A DNA stretch of 64,000 bases from Mycobacterium sp. ITM-2016-00318 (GCF_002968285.2 NZ_CP134400.1:620001-684000), one strand, 5' to 3'; positions 24,280 to 33,539 are shown, counted from the stretch's first letter. A program made the numbers and translations. Notes: generated from the sequence alone by a model not told the origin.

Positions 24280-25614
24280 ATGAGCGGCGTCCCCGAAACG
24301 AGATTCGTGCGCGACGGTCACGCCGACATCGCTTATCAGGTTGTCGGCAAAGGACCGGATCTGCTGTTCGTTCCGGGACCGCAGCATCCGATCGACCTGA
24401 TCTGGGACGAGCCGGAGGTTTCGGGCCATCTTCGCCGGCTCGCGTCGTTCACTCGGTTGATTTTGACCGACCTCCGCGGCAGTGGCAGCTCGGACCATGT
24501 GGAGATCGCGGATAACCCCGTGATGCAGTCGTGGGTCGATGGGCTGGTCGCCGTGCTTGACGCCGCCGATAGCCAATCCGCCTCGGTCTTCTCGCATGCG
24601 GGAGCCGCGCTGCCGATCATGCTGCTGGCGGCGAGCCATCCCGATCGAGTGCGTTCACTGGTGCTGTGGAACGCCTACGCACGGTTTAATCGCGCATCCG
24701 ATTACCCCGTCGGCGTTCCCGAGCATGCGCTGCCGGGTTACATCGACAACTATGTGAACGCGCTGGGAACCGGTGCGATGGTTGATATCTCGGCACCGAG
24801 TTGGGCGGGCGATGCGGCAAAGCGGCGGTGGTGGGCGCGAAGCGAACGGCTCGCCGGGGGCCAAAACTATTTCAGAAGGGCGCTGAACTATTTCATGCGC
24901 ACCGATCTCCGGCCCGTACTCGAAAGCATCCAAGCTCCGACCTTGATTCTGCGCCGGCGCAACGAGCGTGAGGTCCGTCGCGGCCACGCCCTCACTCTCC
25001 TCGAGCGGATACCGAATGCGCGGCTGGTGGAGTTGGACGGCGAAGATCACATGTGGTTCGCAGGCGACGGGGACGCCGTAGTGGATGAGATCGAGTCGTT
25101 CATCACCGGCGAGCGTCGCGCGAAGCCGTCGAACCGCGTGTTGTCGACGGTGCTCTTCACCGACATCGTCGGGTCGACGCAGCGGGCGGCGCAAGCCGGC
25201 GACGCCGCGTGGACGATCACCCTCGCATCCCACAACCGCATCGTCGAACAGCACGTGGCGTCCGCGCGGGGAAAGGTCGTGAAGTTCACCGGCGACGGCG
25301 CGCTCGCAACCTTCGACGGTCCGGCCCGAGCTATCGAATGCGCCTGCGCGATGCGCGATGCGTTGCAAGACCTCGGCTTACAAGTTCGTGCCGGCTTGCA
25401 CACCGGCGAAATCGAGATGGCCGCCGCCGATATTCACGGAATCGCTGTCCACGTCGCCGCTCGCATCATGGGGCTCGCAGGCGCTGGCGAGGTTCTGGTA
25501 TCGAGCGTGATGCCGCCGCTCGTTCTCGGTTCACGCATCGAGTTCGACGACCGCGGCACTCACGAACTCAAGGGTGTTCCCGGCTCCTGGCCCGTCTTCG
25601 CCGTGCGCGGTTGA
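24280..25614 (+). CDS. Alpha/beta hydrolase - class III adenylate cyclase fusion
   Basis: 444 aa. Residues 1-270 form an alpha/beta hydrolase domain (LLFVPGPQHPIDLIWDEP, LTDLRGSGSSD, ASVFSHAGAALP as the nucleophile elbow). Residues about 285-444 form a class III nucleotide cyclase domain: STVLFTDIVGST with metal ligand D295, KVVKFTGDGALATF with D339, and AAADIHGIAVHVAARIMG. Both metal aspartates are present, so cAMP synthesis is likely. The hydrolase half may sense a small lipid-like ligand. Mycobacteria encode many single-domain and fused cyclases; this combination is known in the genus. Confidence 0.88.
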   Translation: MSGVPETRFVRDGHADIAYQVVGKGPDLLFVPGPQHPIDLIWDEPEVSGHLRRLASFTRLILTDLRGSGSSDHVEIADNPVMQSWVDGLVAVLDAADSQSASVFSHAGAALPIMLLAASHPDRVRSLVLWNAYARFNRASDYPVGVPEHALPGYIDNYVNALGTGAMVDISAPSWAGDAAKRRWWARSERLAGGQNYFRRALNYFMRTDLRPVLESIQAPTLILRRRNEREVRRGHALTLLERIPNARLVELDGEDHMWFAGDGDAVVDEIESFITGERRAKPSNRVLSTVLFTDIVGSTQRAAQAGDAAWTITLASHNRIVEQHVASARGKVVKFTGDGALATFDGPARAIECACAMRDALQDLGLQVRAGLHTGEIEMAAADIHGIAVHVAARIMGLAGAGEVLVSSVMPPLVLGSRIEFDDRGTHELKGVPGSWPVFAVRG

Positions 25615-25616
25615 CG

Positions 25617-26270
25617 TCACAGCATTCGCCGCAGTTGGCCGTCGCGCCGGACGACTGTGTGGCTCAACACCAACCCGACGTGTACCGCGATGACAGCCAA
25701 GAGGATAAATTGAGCGGCGATGTGCGCCGCAAGCCAATCGTCTCCGGTCGCGATCAGCAGCAGACCCGTTCCCGGAACCACGAACAACAACGTGAGCAAC
25801 AGCTTCTCCAGCGCCGCTTCGAGCCGTCGCTCACCGGGGCGGAGGTATGGAGCCCATGGAGGTAGGGGAGCCGCGGCCCGCCACGACACCCGCAGAAGCC
25901 CGAGCGTCACGACCGAAAGGCCAAGGAGGACATGGATTTCCGGTAGCGAAACGCCGTCTGCCAGGAGGCCACCGGAGAACACGTCGGAGAACGCCGCCGA
26001 CACATAGTCGTCCTCGCGCGCGTCCAAGTTGTCCTCCAGTCTGTCGATCTCGTCCTTGAACGCGTCCTCTGCCGCGTCGCCCTGCTCCTTGGCTCGGTCC
26101 TTGCCGGCGTCCTCGAGAGCGTCGATGCGATCCTTCTCGCGATAGAAGGCCTCATCGTCGCCCTCCATGGTCCAGCCGACCAGAAACTGGCCGAGGATCG
26201 CGAACACCGTCAGCCAGTGCAGGGTCTCGGTGACGGCGCCGTAGCCGTGGTCGCCGTTTCCCAGGGGCAT
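25617..26270 (-). CDS. Cytochrome b561-type membrane protein with charged insert
   Basis: 217 aa. Four hydrophobic helices with histidines in heme-ligand positions: TLHWLTVFAILGQFLVGW, EIHVLLGLSVVTLGLLRVSW, LLTLLFVVPGTGLLLIAT and AHIAAQFILLAVIAVHVG. Between helices 1 and 2 lies a strongly charged, helical or coiled-coil stretch of about 55 residues (KDRIDALEDAGKDRAKEQGD and following). Probably a di-heme b-type electron carrier in the membrane. Convergent with the cyclase gene, 2 bp apart. Confidence 0.8.
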   Translation of the reverse strand: MPLGNGDHGYGAVTETLHWLTVFAILGQFLVGWTMEGDDEAFYREKDRIDALEDAGKDRAKEQGDAAEDAFKDEIDRLEDNLDAREDDYVSAAFSDVFSGGLLADGVSLPEIHVLLGLSVVTLGLLRVSWRAAAPLPPWAPYLRPGERRLEAALEKLLLTLLFVVPGTGLLLIATGDDWLAAHIAAQFILLAVIAVHVGLVLSHTVVRRDGQLRRML

Positions 26271-26392
26271 AGACCGACGTTAGCGAGCAGCCGCCAGCAT
26301 TCATTCGCCGATCGTGCAGTTGTTGTACATGACGCGCAGGTAAGCCCGCAAACAAGTGCACGCTCGCCGCGACGACGTCGAAGACGCGTGAG

Positions 26393-27418
26393 TCAGTCGA
26401 CTGCCAGCGGCAGCCGGACCTCGAACCGCGCTCCTGTGTCCAGGTTGCGCGCGGACAGCGTGCCCCGATGCGCCTGCACCAAACCGGCGGCGATCGCAAG
26501 GCCAAGGCCGGATCCGCTCGGCAGCGACGCGTCCGAGCGCGGCACCCGGCCGTTCGACCCGCGGTACGCCACGTCGAACACCCGTGGCAGGTCTACTTCG
26601 TCAATGCCGACACCGGTGTCATCTACGCGGGCCCACGCACCGTTCTCGTCGCAGCCCAGTGCCAGCTCCACCTTGCCGCCCTCCGGGGTGTGCGCGATTG
26701 CGTTGGCGACCAAGTTCGACAGCACCCGCACCAGCGCGCGGTCACTGCCGACCACTCGCACCGGGTCGGTGGGCAGATCCGCCGTCAGCACCACGCCGGC
26801 GCGCTCGGCCGCGATGCGATGCGCCGACATCACATCGTCTACGACCTCGTCGAGCGCTACCTTGTCGAAGGCGGGCTGGACCGCACCCGCGTTGATCTTC
26901 GACATCTCGAACAGATCGTCGACCATCTCGGAAAGCCGAATCGACTCCTGTTCGATGTGTTTGGCGTGATCGCGAACCTCGTCGTCGGCGACCACGCCGT
27001 CGGCGATGGCCTCCGACACGGCGCGGATACCCGCCAGCGGCGTACGCAGGTCATGGCTGACGAAGGCGACCAACTGTCGTCTCGACACCTCGGCGGCCTG
27101 CTCCGAGTCGCGGATCTCCTGTTCCCACACCGTCCGGCGGGCCTGATAGCGCGCCATCATGATGGCGGCGGGGATCGTCACGATCGACACGATGACCAGC
27201 ACGACGGCGATCCGCTCGAACATCCCGGTCACCATGAACCCGCTTGCGCCCAAAACTCCGGTGAACGTGGCGATCGTCGGGATCAACACAAGCGCGACCA
27301 TGCTGACCGCCAGCGACCACGACCGAGCCAACTTGATGATCAGCGCGCCCGCGAGCACCACCGGGACCGAACACGCCAGGGCCCACCCGGCGATCTCCCA
27401 GAGTTCGTGCGGCGGCAT
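26393..27418 (-). CDS. Sensor histidine kinase
   Basis: 341 aa. N-terminal transmembrane helices (about residues 10-90, four hydrophobic stretches with little extracytoplasmic sequence), then HisKA with [12 protein letters not shown] (H122), then HATPase_c with [14 protein letters not shown] (N box), DDTGVGID (G1) and [11 protein letters not shown] (G2). Cognate to the response regulator immediately upstream in transcription; TAATG overlap of 1 bp. The small sensor loops suggest an intramembrane stimulus. Confidence 0.93.
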   Translation of the reverse strand: MPPHELWEIAGWALACSVPVVLAGALIIKLARSWSLAVSMVALVLIPTIATFTGVLGASGFMVTGMFERIAVVLVIVSIVTIPAAIMMARYQARRTVWEQEIRDSEQAAEVSRRQLVAFVSHDLRTPLAGIRAVSEAIADGVVADDEVRDHAKHIEQESIRLSEMVDDLFEMSKINAGAVQPAFDKVALDEVVDDVMSAHRIAAERAGVVLTADLPTDPVRVVGSDRALVRVLSNLVANAIAHTPEGGKVELALGCDENGAWARVDDTGVGIDEVDLPRVFDVAYRGSNGRVPRSDASLPSGSGLGLAIAAGLVQAHRGTLSARNLDTGARFEVRLPLAVD

Positions 27419-28119
27419 TACCCGGTCTGCTCTACCCGCGACCGCTCATCGCCGCCCCACAAATATCCGCGGCCCCACACCGTCTGCACCCGATGCTGGT
27501 CACCGAGCTTGGAACGCAGGCGCTTCACGTGCACGGTCACCGTCGACAGGTCACCGAAATCCCACCGCCATACCTGCTTCAGCAATTCCTCGCGCGAGAA
27601 GACCGTGTCGGAGTGCGTCATGAAGAACAGCAACAGCTCGAACTCGCGATTGGTGAGGCTGACCGGCCTGCCCCGCACTGTCACCGACCGCGACGCAGCC
27701 GACACCTTCAGCTCACCCACGGAGAGCTCCACCGGCGACACCCCGACCGGTGTGGGCGCCCGGCGCAGCACGGAACGCACCCGCAGCGCCAGTTCGCGCG
27801 GGCTGAACGGCTTGGTCAGATAATCGTCGGCACCCGCCTCGAGCCCCGCGATCCGATCGTCTTCCTCGCCGAGCGCGGTCAGCAGAATGACCGGAATCGT
27901 GTGGTCACCGCGCTGGCGGAGGCTTCGGCACAGCGCCAGGCCGTCGGGGCCGGGCATCATGACGTCGAGCACCGCTACGTCGATACGCTGCGTGCCGAGC
28001 AGGCGAAGCGCTTCGTTGCCGTCCCGGGCGACAGCCACCTCGAGGCCGTCGCGTTCCAGATAGCGGCGCACGACATCGCGCACGACGGTGTCGTCGTCGG
28101 CAATCATTACGCGCGTCAC
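27418..28119 (-). CDS. OmpR/PhoB-family response regulator
   Basis: 233 aa. Receiver domain with acidic pocket D8-D10, phospho-acceptor D52 in [12 protein letters not shown] and K near 104 ([13 protein letters not shown]); C-terminal winged helix with [20 protein letters not shown] and the YLWGG wing end. First gene of the two-component operon. The promoter side carries a pair of TGTCACC direct repeats 11 bp apart, typical of OmpR-family tandem sites. Confidence 0.94.
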   Translation of the reverse strand: MTRVMIADDDTVVRDVVRRYLERDGLEVAVARDGNEALRLLGTQRIDVAVLDVMMPGPDGLALCRSLRQRGDHTIPVILLTALGEEDDRIAGLEAGADDYLTKPFSPRELALRVRSVLRRAPTPVGVSPVELSVGELKVSAASRSVTVRGRPVSLTNREFELLLFFMTHSDTVFSREELLKQVWRWDFGDLSTVTVHVKRLRSKLGDQHRVQTVWGRGYLWGGDERSRVEQTG

Positions 28120-28160
28120 AATTTCGAGGTTAGCTGCGTGGGAGCCACTACCTGGGCCGA

Positions 28161-28178
28161 TGTCACCCTTTTGTCACC
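28161..28178. promoter_or_regulatory. Candidate response-regulator site: TGTCACC direct repeats
   Basis: TGTCACC at 28161-28167 and 28172-28178, 11-bp period, in the 104-bp divergent region between the response regulator and the GT2 gene. The spacing fits head-to-tail binding of an OmpR-type dimer, suggesting autoregulation and possibly control of the GT2 operon. Confidence 0.5.
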
Positions 28179-28223
28179 GTTGGCCTTGGTAGCTGCCAGC
28201 CTGCTGGCCTAGCGTCGATTGGT

Positions 28224-28880
28224 ATGGCCGACGGTTCCGTCACGGTGGTGCTGCCCTGTCTCAACGAAGCTGCCTCCCTTCCCGGCGTGCTTGCCGCTTT
28301 GCCGGATGGGTACAGGCCACTGGTGGTGGACAACAACAGCACAGACGGCACGGCCGAGGTCGCGCGCCGGCTCGGGGCCCATGTAGTGGCCGAACGTCGA
28401 CGCGGATACGGCTCGGCCGTGCATGCGGGGGTGGAGGCGGCTACCACACCGATCGTCGCAGTTGTGGACGCCGACGGTTCGCTGGATCCCGCTGATCTAC
28501 CCGCGTTGGTCGACGAACTCGACCGTGGCGCCGACATGGCGATCGGTCGACGACGGCCGGTGCCGGGCCTGCACTGGCCTTGGCACGCCCGGTTGGGCAC
28601 CGCGGCGGTGTGCTGGCGACTGCGCAGCCACTACGGGCTGCCGGTTCACGACATCGCGCCGATGCGCGTCGCCCGGCGCGAACCTCTGCTGGCGCTCGGC
28701 GTCACCGACCGCCGCACCGGATACCCGGTCGAGCTGATGGTGCGAGCCGCCGAGGCAGGCTGGACGGTGGTCGAACGCGATGTGCCCTACGGACCGCGCA
28801 CCGGCGGCAAGTCGAAGGTCAGCGGGTCGCTTCGCGGTAGCGTCCATGCGGGATTGGACTTCTGGCGGGCGATCGCATGA
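28224..28880 (+). CDS. Family 2 glycosyltransferase (dolichyl/polyprenyl-phosphate sugar synthase-like, Rv0539)
   Basis: 218 aa. GT-A fold: VTVVLPCLNEAASLPGVLAA, donor site VVDNNSTDGTAEVARRLGA, and AVVDADGSLDPADLPALVDE as the DxD region; RTGGKSKVSGSLRGSVHAG near the end is typical of polyprenyl-phosphate glycosyltransferases. No C-terminal membrane helices, so a soluble or peripheral enzyme. First of three coupled genes (GT2, DUF2064, methyltransferase), as in Rv0539-Rv0540. Confidence 0.88.
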   Translation: MADGSVTVVLPCLNEAASLPGVLAALPDGYRPLVVDNNSTDGTAEVARRLGAHVVAERRRGYGSAVHAGVEAATTPIVAVVDADGSLDPADLPALVDELDRGADMAIGRRRPVPGLHWPWHARLGTAAVCWRLRSHYGLPVHDIAPMRVARREPLLALGVTDRRTGYPVELMVRAAEAGWTVVERDVPYGPRTGGKSKVSGSLRGSVHAGLDFWRAIA

Positions 28881-29542
28881 TCCCGGTGACGTTGGTGGTC
28901 ATCGCGAAGGCGCCGGTGCCCGGGTTCGCCAAGACGCGGCTGGCAGCGGCGGTCGGCGACGAGGCGGCCGCCGACATTGCAGCGGCGACGCTGTTGGACA
29001 CGCTCGACGCCGTCGATGCAACACCGGTACAGGACACGGTGGTGGCTCTGACGGGAGACCTCAGCAGGGCCAGTGGCAGTCGCCAGATCCGCTCGCGGTT
29101 GGGCGACGTGCAGGTGGTCGAGCAACGCGGCGACGACTTCTCGGCGCGACTGGCCAACGCGATCGCCGACGCCGCGGTGGTTGCGGGCCCGCATCCCGTT
29201 CTGTTGATCGCATCGGACACCCCGCAGGTGACCCCCGATCTGCTCGCCGACTGCGCGCAGGCGCTGCTGGAAACCGACGTCGTGCTCGGTCTGGCCCGCG
29301 ACGGTGGCTGGTGGGTGCTCGGTGTGACGGAGCCGGCAATGGCCGACTGCCTGCACGCGATCCCGACGTCGCGATCGGACACCGGGCCGGCGACGTTGGA
29401 GACGATGCGCGGCAACGGTTTACGCGTGAAGCTGGTTGCCGAGCTGTCTGATGTCGACACCGTCGACGACGTGAGCATCGTCCGTGCCGGGTGCAAACCC
29501 GACAGTCGATTTGTGCGGGCGATCCAGGCTGCGGGGCTCTGA
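28877..29542 (+). CDS. DUF2064 / TIGR04282-type glycosyltransferase-fold protein (Rv0540-like)
   Basis: 221 aa; ATG overlaps the GT2 stop. N-terminal VTLVVIAKAPVPGFAKTRLA is the nucleotide-sugar-binding signature of this family, and LLIASDTPQVTPDLL carries the DxP motif; DGGWWVLGV completes the fold. Members are often found beside GT2 and methyltransferase genes. A nucleotidyl- or glycosyltransferase role is likely but the substrate is unknown. Confidence 0.84.
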   Translation: MIPVTLVVIAKAPVPGFAKTRLAAAVGDEAAADIAAATLLDTLDAVDATPVQDTVVALTGDLSRASGSRQIRSRLGDVQVVEQRGDDFSARLANAIADAAVVAGPHPVLLIASDTPQVTPDLLADCAQALLETDVVLGLARDGGWWVLGVTEPAMADCLHAIPTSRSDTGPATLETMRGNGLRVKLVAELSDVDTVDDVSIVRAGCKPDSRFVRAIQAAGL

Positions 29543-29543
29543 C

Positions 29544-30173
29544 GTGCTTGGCAACCTCTACGACCGGGCCTTGGACGGCGAGCGGTGCTGGGTGCGCCAC
29601 GACGACGGCCGGCTTCTCGCGCTGCCGGTGCGCAGCTGGCTTGGCGGTCAGCACGCCGACCGTGGTTTCGACAACGCGATTCTCGGGCTGTGCACCGGGC
29701 CGACGATCGATCTGGGTTGTGGCCCGGGCCGTTTGGTGGCGCGGCTCGTCGAGCGAGGCGTGCCCGCGCTCGGGGTCGACCAATCCGCCACCGCGATCGG
29801 GCTGGCGCGGCGCAGCGGCGCACCCGCGCTGCTGCGCGACGTGTTCGATCCGCTTCCCGGCATGGGGCGGTGGCAGACGGTCCTGCTGGCCGACGGCAAC
29901 GTCGGGCTCGGCGGCGACCCGTGGCGGGTGCTGCGGCGCGCAGGCGAGCTGATGAAGCGCGGCGGTCGTTGCATCGCCGAGTTCGATTCGGAGAGTTCAG
30001 GTGTCAACTCCGGGTGGGTGCGGTTGGAGTCCCGCAGGCAGATCGGGCCGTGGTTCCGGTGGGCATCGGTCGGTGTCGACTGCGCGGCCAAACTGGCCGA
30101 CGACGTCGGCCTTGTGCTGTCGGACATCCACCCGATCGGAAGCAGGGTGGTCGCTAGTCTGGCGGCGGCTTAG
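29544..30173 (+). CDS. SAM-dependent methyltransferase
   Basis: 209 aa from GTG 29544 (LGNLYDRALDGERCWVRHDD), two bases after the previous stop. Class I methyltransferase: motif I TIDLGCGPGRLVARLVERG at residues about 55-73, motif II LGVDQSATAIGLAR, and VLLADGNVGLGGDPWRVLRR. Third gene of the GT2 operon, so it may modify the same glycolipid product. The last 20 bp overlap the convergent membrane-protein gene. Confidence 0.85.
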   Translation: MLGNLYDRALDGERCWVRHDDGRLLALPVRSWLGGQHADRGFDNAILGLCTGPTIDLGCGPGRLVARLVERGVPALGVDQSATAIGLARRSGAPALLRDVFDPLPGMGRWQTVLLADGNVGLGGDPWRVLRRAGELMKRGGRCIAEFDSESSGVNSGWVRLESRRQIGPWFRWASVGVDCAAKLADDVGLVLSDIHPIGSRVVASLAAA

Positions 30174-30660
30174 CCCGGCGCGACAGCACCGAGCGGAGGG
30201 CGTACACGACGGCGCTGACAGCGAACATCGCCGCGGTCAACAGCAGCCAGCGGCTCAGGAACCCGTCCTGTGTCTGCCCGGTCGCCGCCCTGTACGCCAA
30301 GCCGCCCTGCTCGATGATCCCGGGCAGGAAGACCAGCAGCGTCAACGCGGCGCCGAGCGCAGGTATCCGCACGTGGTTCAGCGCCGAGATCGACTTATCG
30401 GTACGAGGCCGAATACGACTGCCTGCGAACAGGATTCGGTCGACGAACGCATAGAGCGGAAACAGCACGAGATCGTGGGCGACGATGGCCGCGGCGAACC
30501 ACACCAGGATCGACTGCCACCACGCGTTCGGGTTCCACAACGTGACCGGCTTGACGGTGGCCAGCACGTAACCGAACAGCGCGAAGCCGGCGATCAACGT
30601 CAACAGGTGAAGCGGGCTCGAGCCGTATACCGACCGGAACCGTTCCAACGCCGTGCGCAT
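30154..30660 (-). CDS. Membrane protein of unknown function
   Basis: 168 aa from ATG 30660 (MRTALERFRSVYGSSPLHLL). Four hydrophobic helices: LLTLIAGFALFGYVLA, ILVWFAAAIVAHDLVLFPLY, IPALGAALTLLVFLPGII and WLLLTAAMFAVSAVVYAL. The motif VAHDLVLFPLYAFVDR follows helix 2. Starts 2 bp after the cytochrome b-Moco gene stop, so co-transcribed with it and possibly an assembly or membrane partner. The longer frame to 30750 is rejected because it overlaps that gene. Confidence 0.8.
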   Translation of the reverse strand: MRTALERFRSVYGSSPLHLLTLIAGFALFGYVLATVKPVTLWNPNAWWQSILVWFAAAIVAHDLVLFPLYAFVDRILFAGSRIRPRTDKSISALNHVRIPALGAALTLLVFLPGIIEQGGLAYRAATGQTQDGFLSRWLLLTAAMFAVSAVVYALRSVLSRRAKPPPD

Positions 30661-30661
30661 G

Positions 30662-32035
30662 TCAGCCCGCCCTGAAGTCGATCGACGCCACCCACTTGGT
30701 GTTGTGCACACCTGGCAGGCCCGGCACGATGATCCGCGCCGGGTAGCCATGGTCCGGCGACAGGTCGGCGTCGTTGACCCGCAGCGCCAGAAGGGAATCG
30801 GGGTGCGTCACCTGATTCGACTGCAGCGTCGCCCGGTTGAATCCGCCGCGGCGCTCGACCGACCGCACGAACGCCGAGACCGGCTCGGGAACGCCTGCCA
30901 GGGCAGCGAGATCACGCAGCGGCACACCGGTCCACGTCTCGGTCGTCGACCAGCCTTCGACGCACGCGATCGGCAGCACCGCGGTGTGCTGTGGCATCGC
31001 GCGCAACGCCATGAGGTCGATCGTCGTCGGTGACGGGCCGCCGGTGAGGGTGAGCCGCCATCGTTCGCCGGTGGCTTCCGGTGTGATGCCCGCAGCCCAT
31101 GCCGTGCGGTTGACCTGGAAATCGTTGGGACCGTCGCCGCGGCTGCGTCCCCGCGGCAGCAGAAGCGCCGCCTTGCGGGTGACGCCCCCGATCGTCTGGC
31201 CGGCCGTGATGACCGCCATGAACAGCGCGCCACCGCCGACCAGAGCCAGTGCCCCGCGACGGCTGATCGTTGGCGCGGCCGGGTTCTCCGGCGCCAGTCC
31301 GTCCGGCACGAACGGCTCGGCGATCGTGTCGGCACGCTTGGTACGCAGGACATTCCGCATCGACATGGATCGCAGCCCCGCCCACATCCGTGGGATTTTG
31401 ATAGCGATGTGAATGACGAAACCGGCGATGAACACCCAGGCGCCGTAGTAATGGGCGGTGTAGAAGCTGAAGCCGAAGATGTAGTCGTACTGGATGTTCA
31501 GCACGCCGGTGATGATTTCGAACAGGATTCCGCCGACCAGCATCAGCAGCGAAATCCGTTCGAGCAATTGGGCTATCGACCTGGCGGGTGGCCACACGAA
31601 CAGGCGCGGTATCACCGACCACAGCTTGGCCAGCACCACTGGAATCAGGATCAGCCCCAACCCCACATGCAGGCCCTGATTGAGCCGGTAGATCCAGGCA
31701 GGCTCGGTGGGCCAATCGAAGGTCGGAAGCTTCAACCACCCGACGTCGCCGGGGATCGCCTGTGCGAACTGCGGGCCGTAGGCGATATAGGAGAGCAGCC
31801 CGGTGATGATCACGATCGGCATCGTCACCAGCAGGACCGAGCCCAGCACCGAGGTCAGCCACAGTCCGCGCAATGGGCTTCGCCAGCGCGCAAGCAGTCT
31901 GGTTCCCGGCGGGGGATGGGCGGCAAGACCCTGCCACAGCGCGCGCGGTGACCCGTATCCGGCCTCGTCTGACGGCTCCGTCCGTCGGTTCTCTTCCGAC
32001 GGCGGAGTGGGACTCGCCGGAGGAGGCGTCGTCAT
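30662..32035 (-). CDS. Cytochrome b - molybdopterin oxidoreductase fusion
   Basis: 457 aa. N-terminal half: four to five transmembrane helices of the cytochrome b561/DUF4405 type with histidines (GLHVGLGLILIPVVLAKLW, AHYYGAWVFIAGFVIHIAIK). Middle: a further hydrophobic segment (GALALVGGGALFMAVITAG). C-terminal half: sulfite-oxidase-type molybdopterin domain with LPIACVEGWSTTETWTGVPL, C being the Mo ligand, and HGYPARIIVPGLPGVHNTKWV. A fused MsrQ-MsrP-like membrane reductase or oxidase outside the membrane is likely. The substrate is unknown. Confidence 0.85.
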   Translation of the reverse strand: MTTPPPASPTPPSEENRRTEPSDEAGYGSPRALWQGLAAHPPPGTRLLARWRSPLRGLWLTSVLGSVLLVTMPIVIITGLLSYIAYGPQFAQAIPGDVGWLKLPTFDWPTEPAWIYRLNQGLHVGLGLILIPVVLAKLWSVIPRLFVWPPARSIAQLLERISLLMLVGGILFEIITGVLNIQYDYIFGFSFYTAHYYGAWVFIAGFVIHIAIKIPRMWAGLRSMSMRNVLRTKRADTIAEPFVPDGLAPENPAAPTISRRGALALVGGGALFMAVITAGQTIGGVTRKAALLLPRGRSRGDGPNDFQVNRTAWAAGITPEATGERWRLTLTGGPSPTTIDLMALRAMPQHTAVLPIACVEGWSTTETWTGVPLRDLAALAGVPEPVSAFVRSVERRGGFNRATLQSNQVTHPDSLLALRVNDADLSPDHGYPARIIVPGLPGVHNTKWVASIDFRAG

Positions 32036-32102
32036 GGCAGCAGTATCCCCTCAAGCCTGGGTCTCGATCTCGGCTCGCGGAGAATTCGTCGAGGCGCTGG
32101 CT

Positions 32103-33458
32103 TCACCAGTTGGTCAGGATCACACTGTTCAGCACAATGGCACCGATGACGTTGAGGCTCAGCCAGAAGCGATATGACTGGGGCGGCAACAGCGCAGCCG
32201 CCGCGGTGAGCCACATGGTGAACGGCAGCCAGATGCGTTCGGTTTCGGCCTTGCTCAGCATGCTCAGGTCGGCGAAAAGAATGGCCAGCAGAGCGCCGAT
32301 CACCAGAACGCGGAGCCCAGGGGTTCTCCGTATCGCCGCTTTGTCGAACGCCCGGCCGATACCCGCGACGCTGCCGAGCCCGATCGCACACACCACCGAC
32401 GCGAAGTTCGCCCACGACCAGTACTGGAACGGTCTATCGAGCGCTATACCCTGCCAATAACGTTCCTGCACAAGCTGATAGCCGTCAAACCACCAGAAGC
32501 CGAAGGCGAAGAACACGCCGACCACGAAACCGGCCATCAGTGCGGCGGGGATCAGTGTGCGCAACGCGGTATGCCAGTCGATGCTGGTGATCAGCACGGC
32601 CATCGCCAGGAACGCGATCAGCGCTAGCCCGTAGTTGAGGAAGATCGCCCAGCCCAGAAGCACGCCGGACCCGCCTGCGACCAATAGCGGCACCCGCACC
32701 TTCTGCCGTGCCGCCAGCGCAAGCAGGGCGATGCCCCATGCCGCGACGCCGGCGAAATACCCGTCGGCCGAAACGGCGACCCAGATGGCCGTCGGCGCGA
32801 CGGCCACGAACGGCGCGGCCAGCCGGGCGGTTTCCTCGTCGGCGACGGCGCGCACCGTGACGATGATCGCGGCAGCGGCGCTGGATCCGACCAGCAGACA
32901 CAGCAGCCCGGCCCAGGCGCCGCCGCTGAGGCCGAGGCGGTCCAGCCAGACGAACGTCACCAGCGCGCCGGGGGGATGGCCGGACACGTGGGTAATCCAG
33001 GAATCCGGCTGATAGTCGAGGATTCTGCGGGAAAAGCTGCTGAGCGCCTCGGGGATGTCGTCCACGGTCGGCACCTGGCGCACGTACTCGTGACGGGCGG
33101 TGAGGCGGCTGGCGAAACCGCGCTGCCAGCCGTCGATCATGGCCAGCGAGAACGCCCAGGCGCACGACGTCGCCCACGTCGCCAGCGTCAGCGCCCGCCA
33201 CGGCAGCCGCTGTGCGAGGGTCGGGCCCCACAGCACCGCAGCGGTACCGATCAGAATGGCGGCCGGCGTGCCCCACCCGACGTGGACCTTCCACCACCCG
33301 AAGATCGGCGCCACCCCGGCGAAGTCGCGAAAACGCTCGGGTGTGGCATTGATCAGCGGTGTGACGATGCCCAGCCGCAGGTGCGGTACCACGAAGGCTG
33401 CGACGAGCAGAACGACGGCGACAACGACGGCCACGACGTCTCTCCGAGCGACACGCAT
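32103..33458 (-). CDS. Polytopic membrane protein, GT-C-like (Rv0541c)
   Basis: 451 aa from ATG 33458 (MRVARRDVVAVVVAVVLLVA). About ten to eleven hydrophobic helices and an extracytoplasmic segment after helix 1 (FRDFAGVAPIFGWWKVHVGW). Contains YQPDSWITHVSGHPPGALVT, an extracytoplasmic acidic/His loop of the type seen in GT-C glycosyltransferases. Length matches Rv0541c (449 aa). The extension to 33890 would overlap the divergent acetyltransferase gene and is rejected. A canonical intrinsic terminator sits upstream of its start. Confidence 0.84.
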   Translation of the reverse strand: MRVARRDVVAVVVAVVLLVAAFVVPHLRLGIVTPLINATPERFRDFAGVAPIFGWWKVHVGWGTPAAILIGTAAVLWGPTLAQRLPWRALTLATWATSCAWAFSLAMIDGWQRGFASRLTARHEYVRQVPTVDDIPEALSSFSRRILDYQPDSWITHVSGHPPGALVTFVWLDRLGLSGGAWAGLLCLLVGSSAAAAIIVTVRAVADEETARLAAPFVAVAPTAIWVAVSADGYFAGVAAWGIALLALAARQKVRVPLLVAGGSGVLLGWAIFLNYGLALIAFLAMAVLITSIDWHTALRTLIPAALMAGFVVGVFFAFGFWWFDGYQLVQERYWQGIALDRPFQYWSWANFASVVCAIGLGSVAGIGRAFDKAAIRRTPGLRVLVIGALLAILFADLSMLSKAETERIWLPFTMWLTAAAALLPPQSYRFWLSLNVIGAIVLNSVILTNW

Positions 33459-33539
33459 TCTCGCCAGCGTAAGGGCAGTTCCTTGGCGGCAGTCGCCCAG
33501 CACCGCACGCTCACGTGTGAGGCGATTTGAGTGCGCGCG

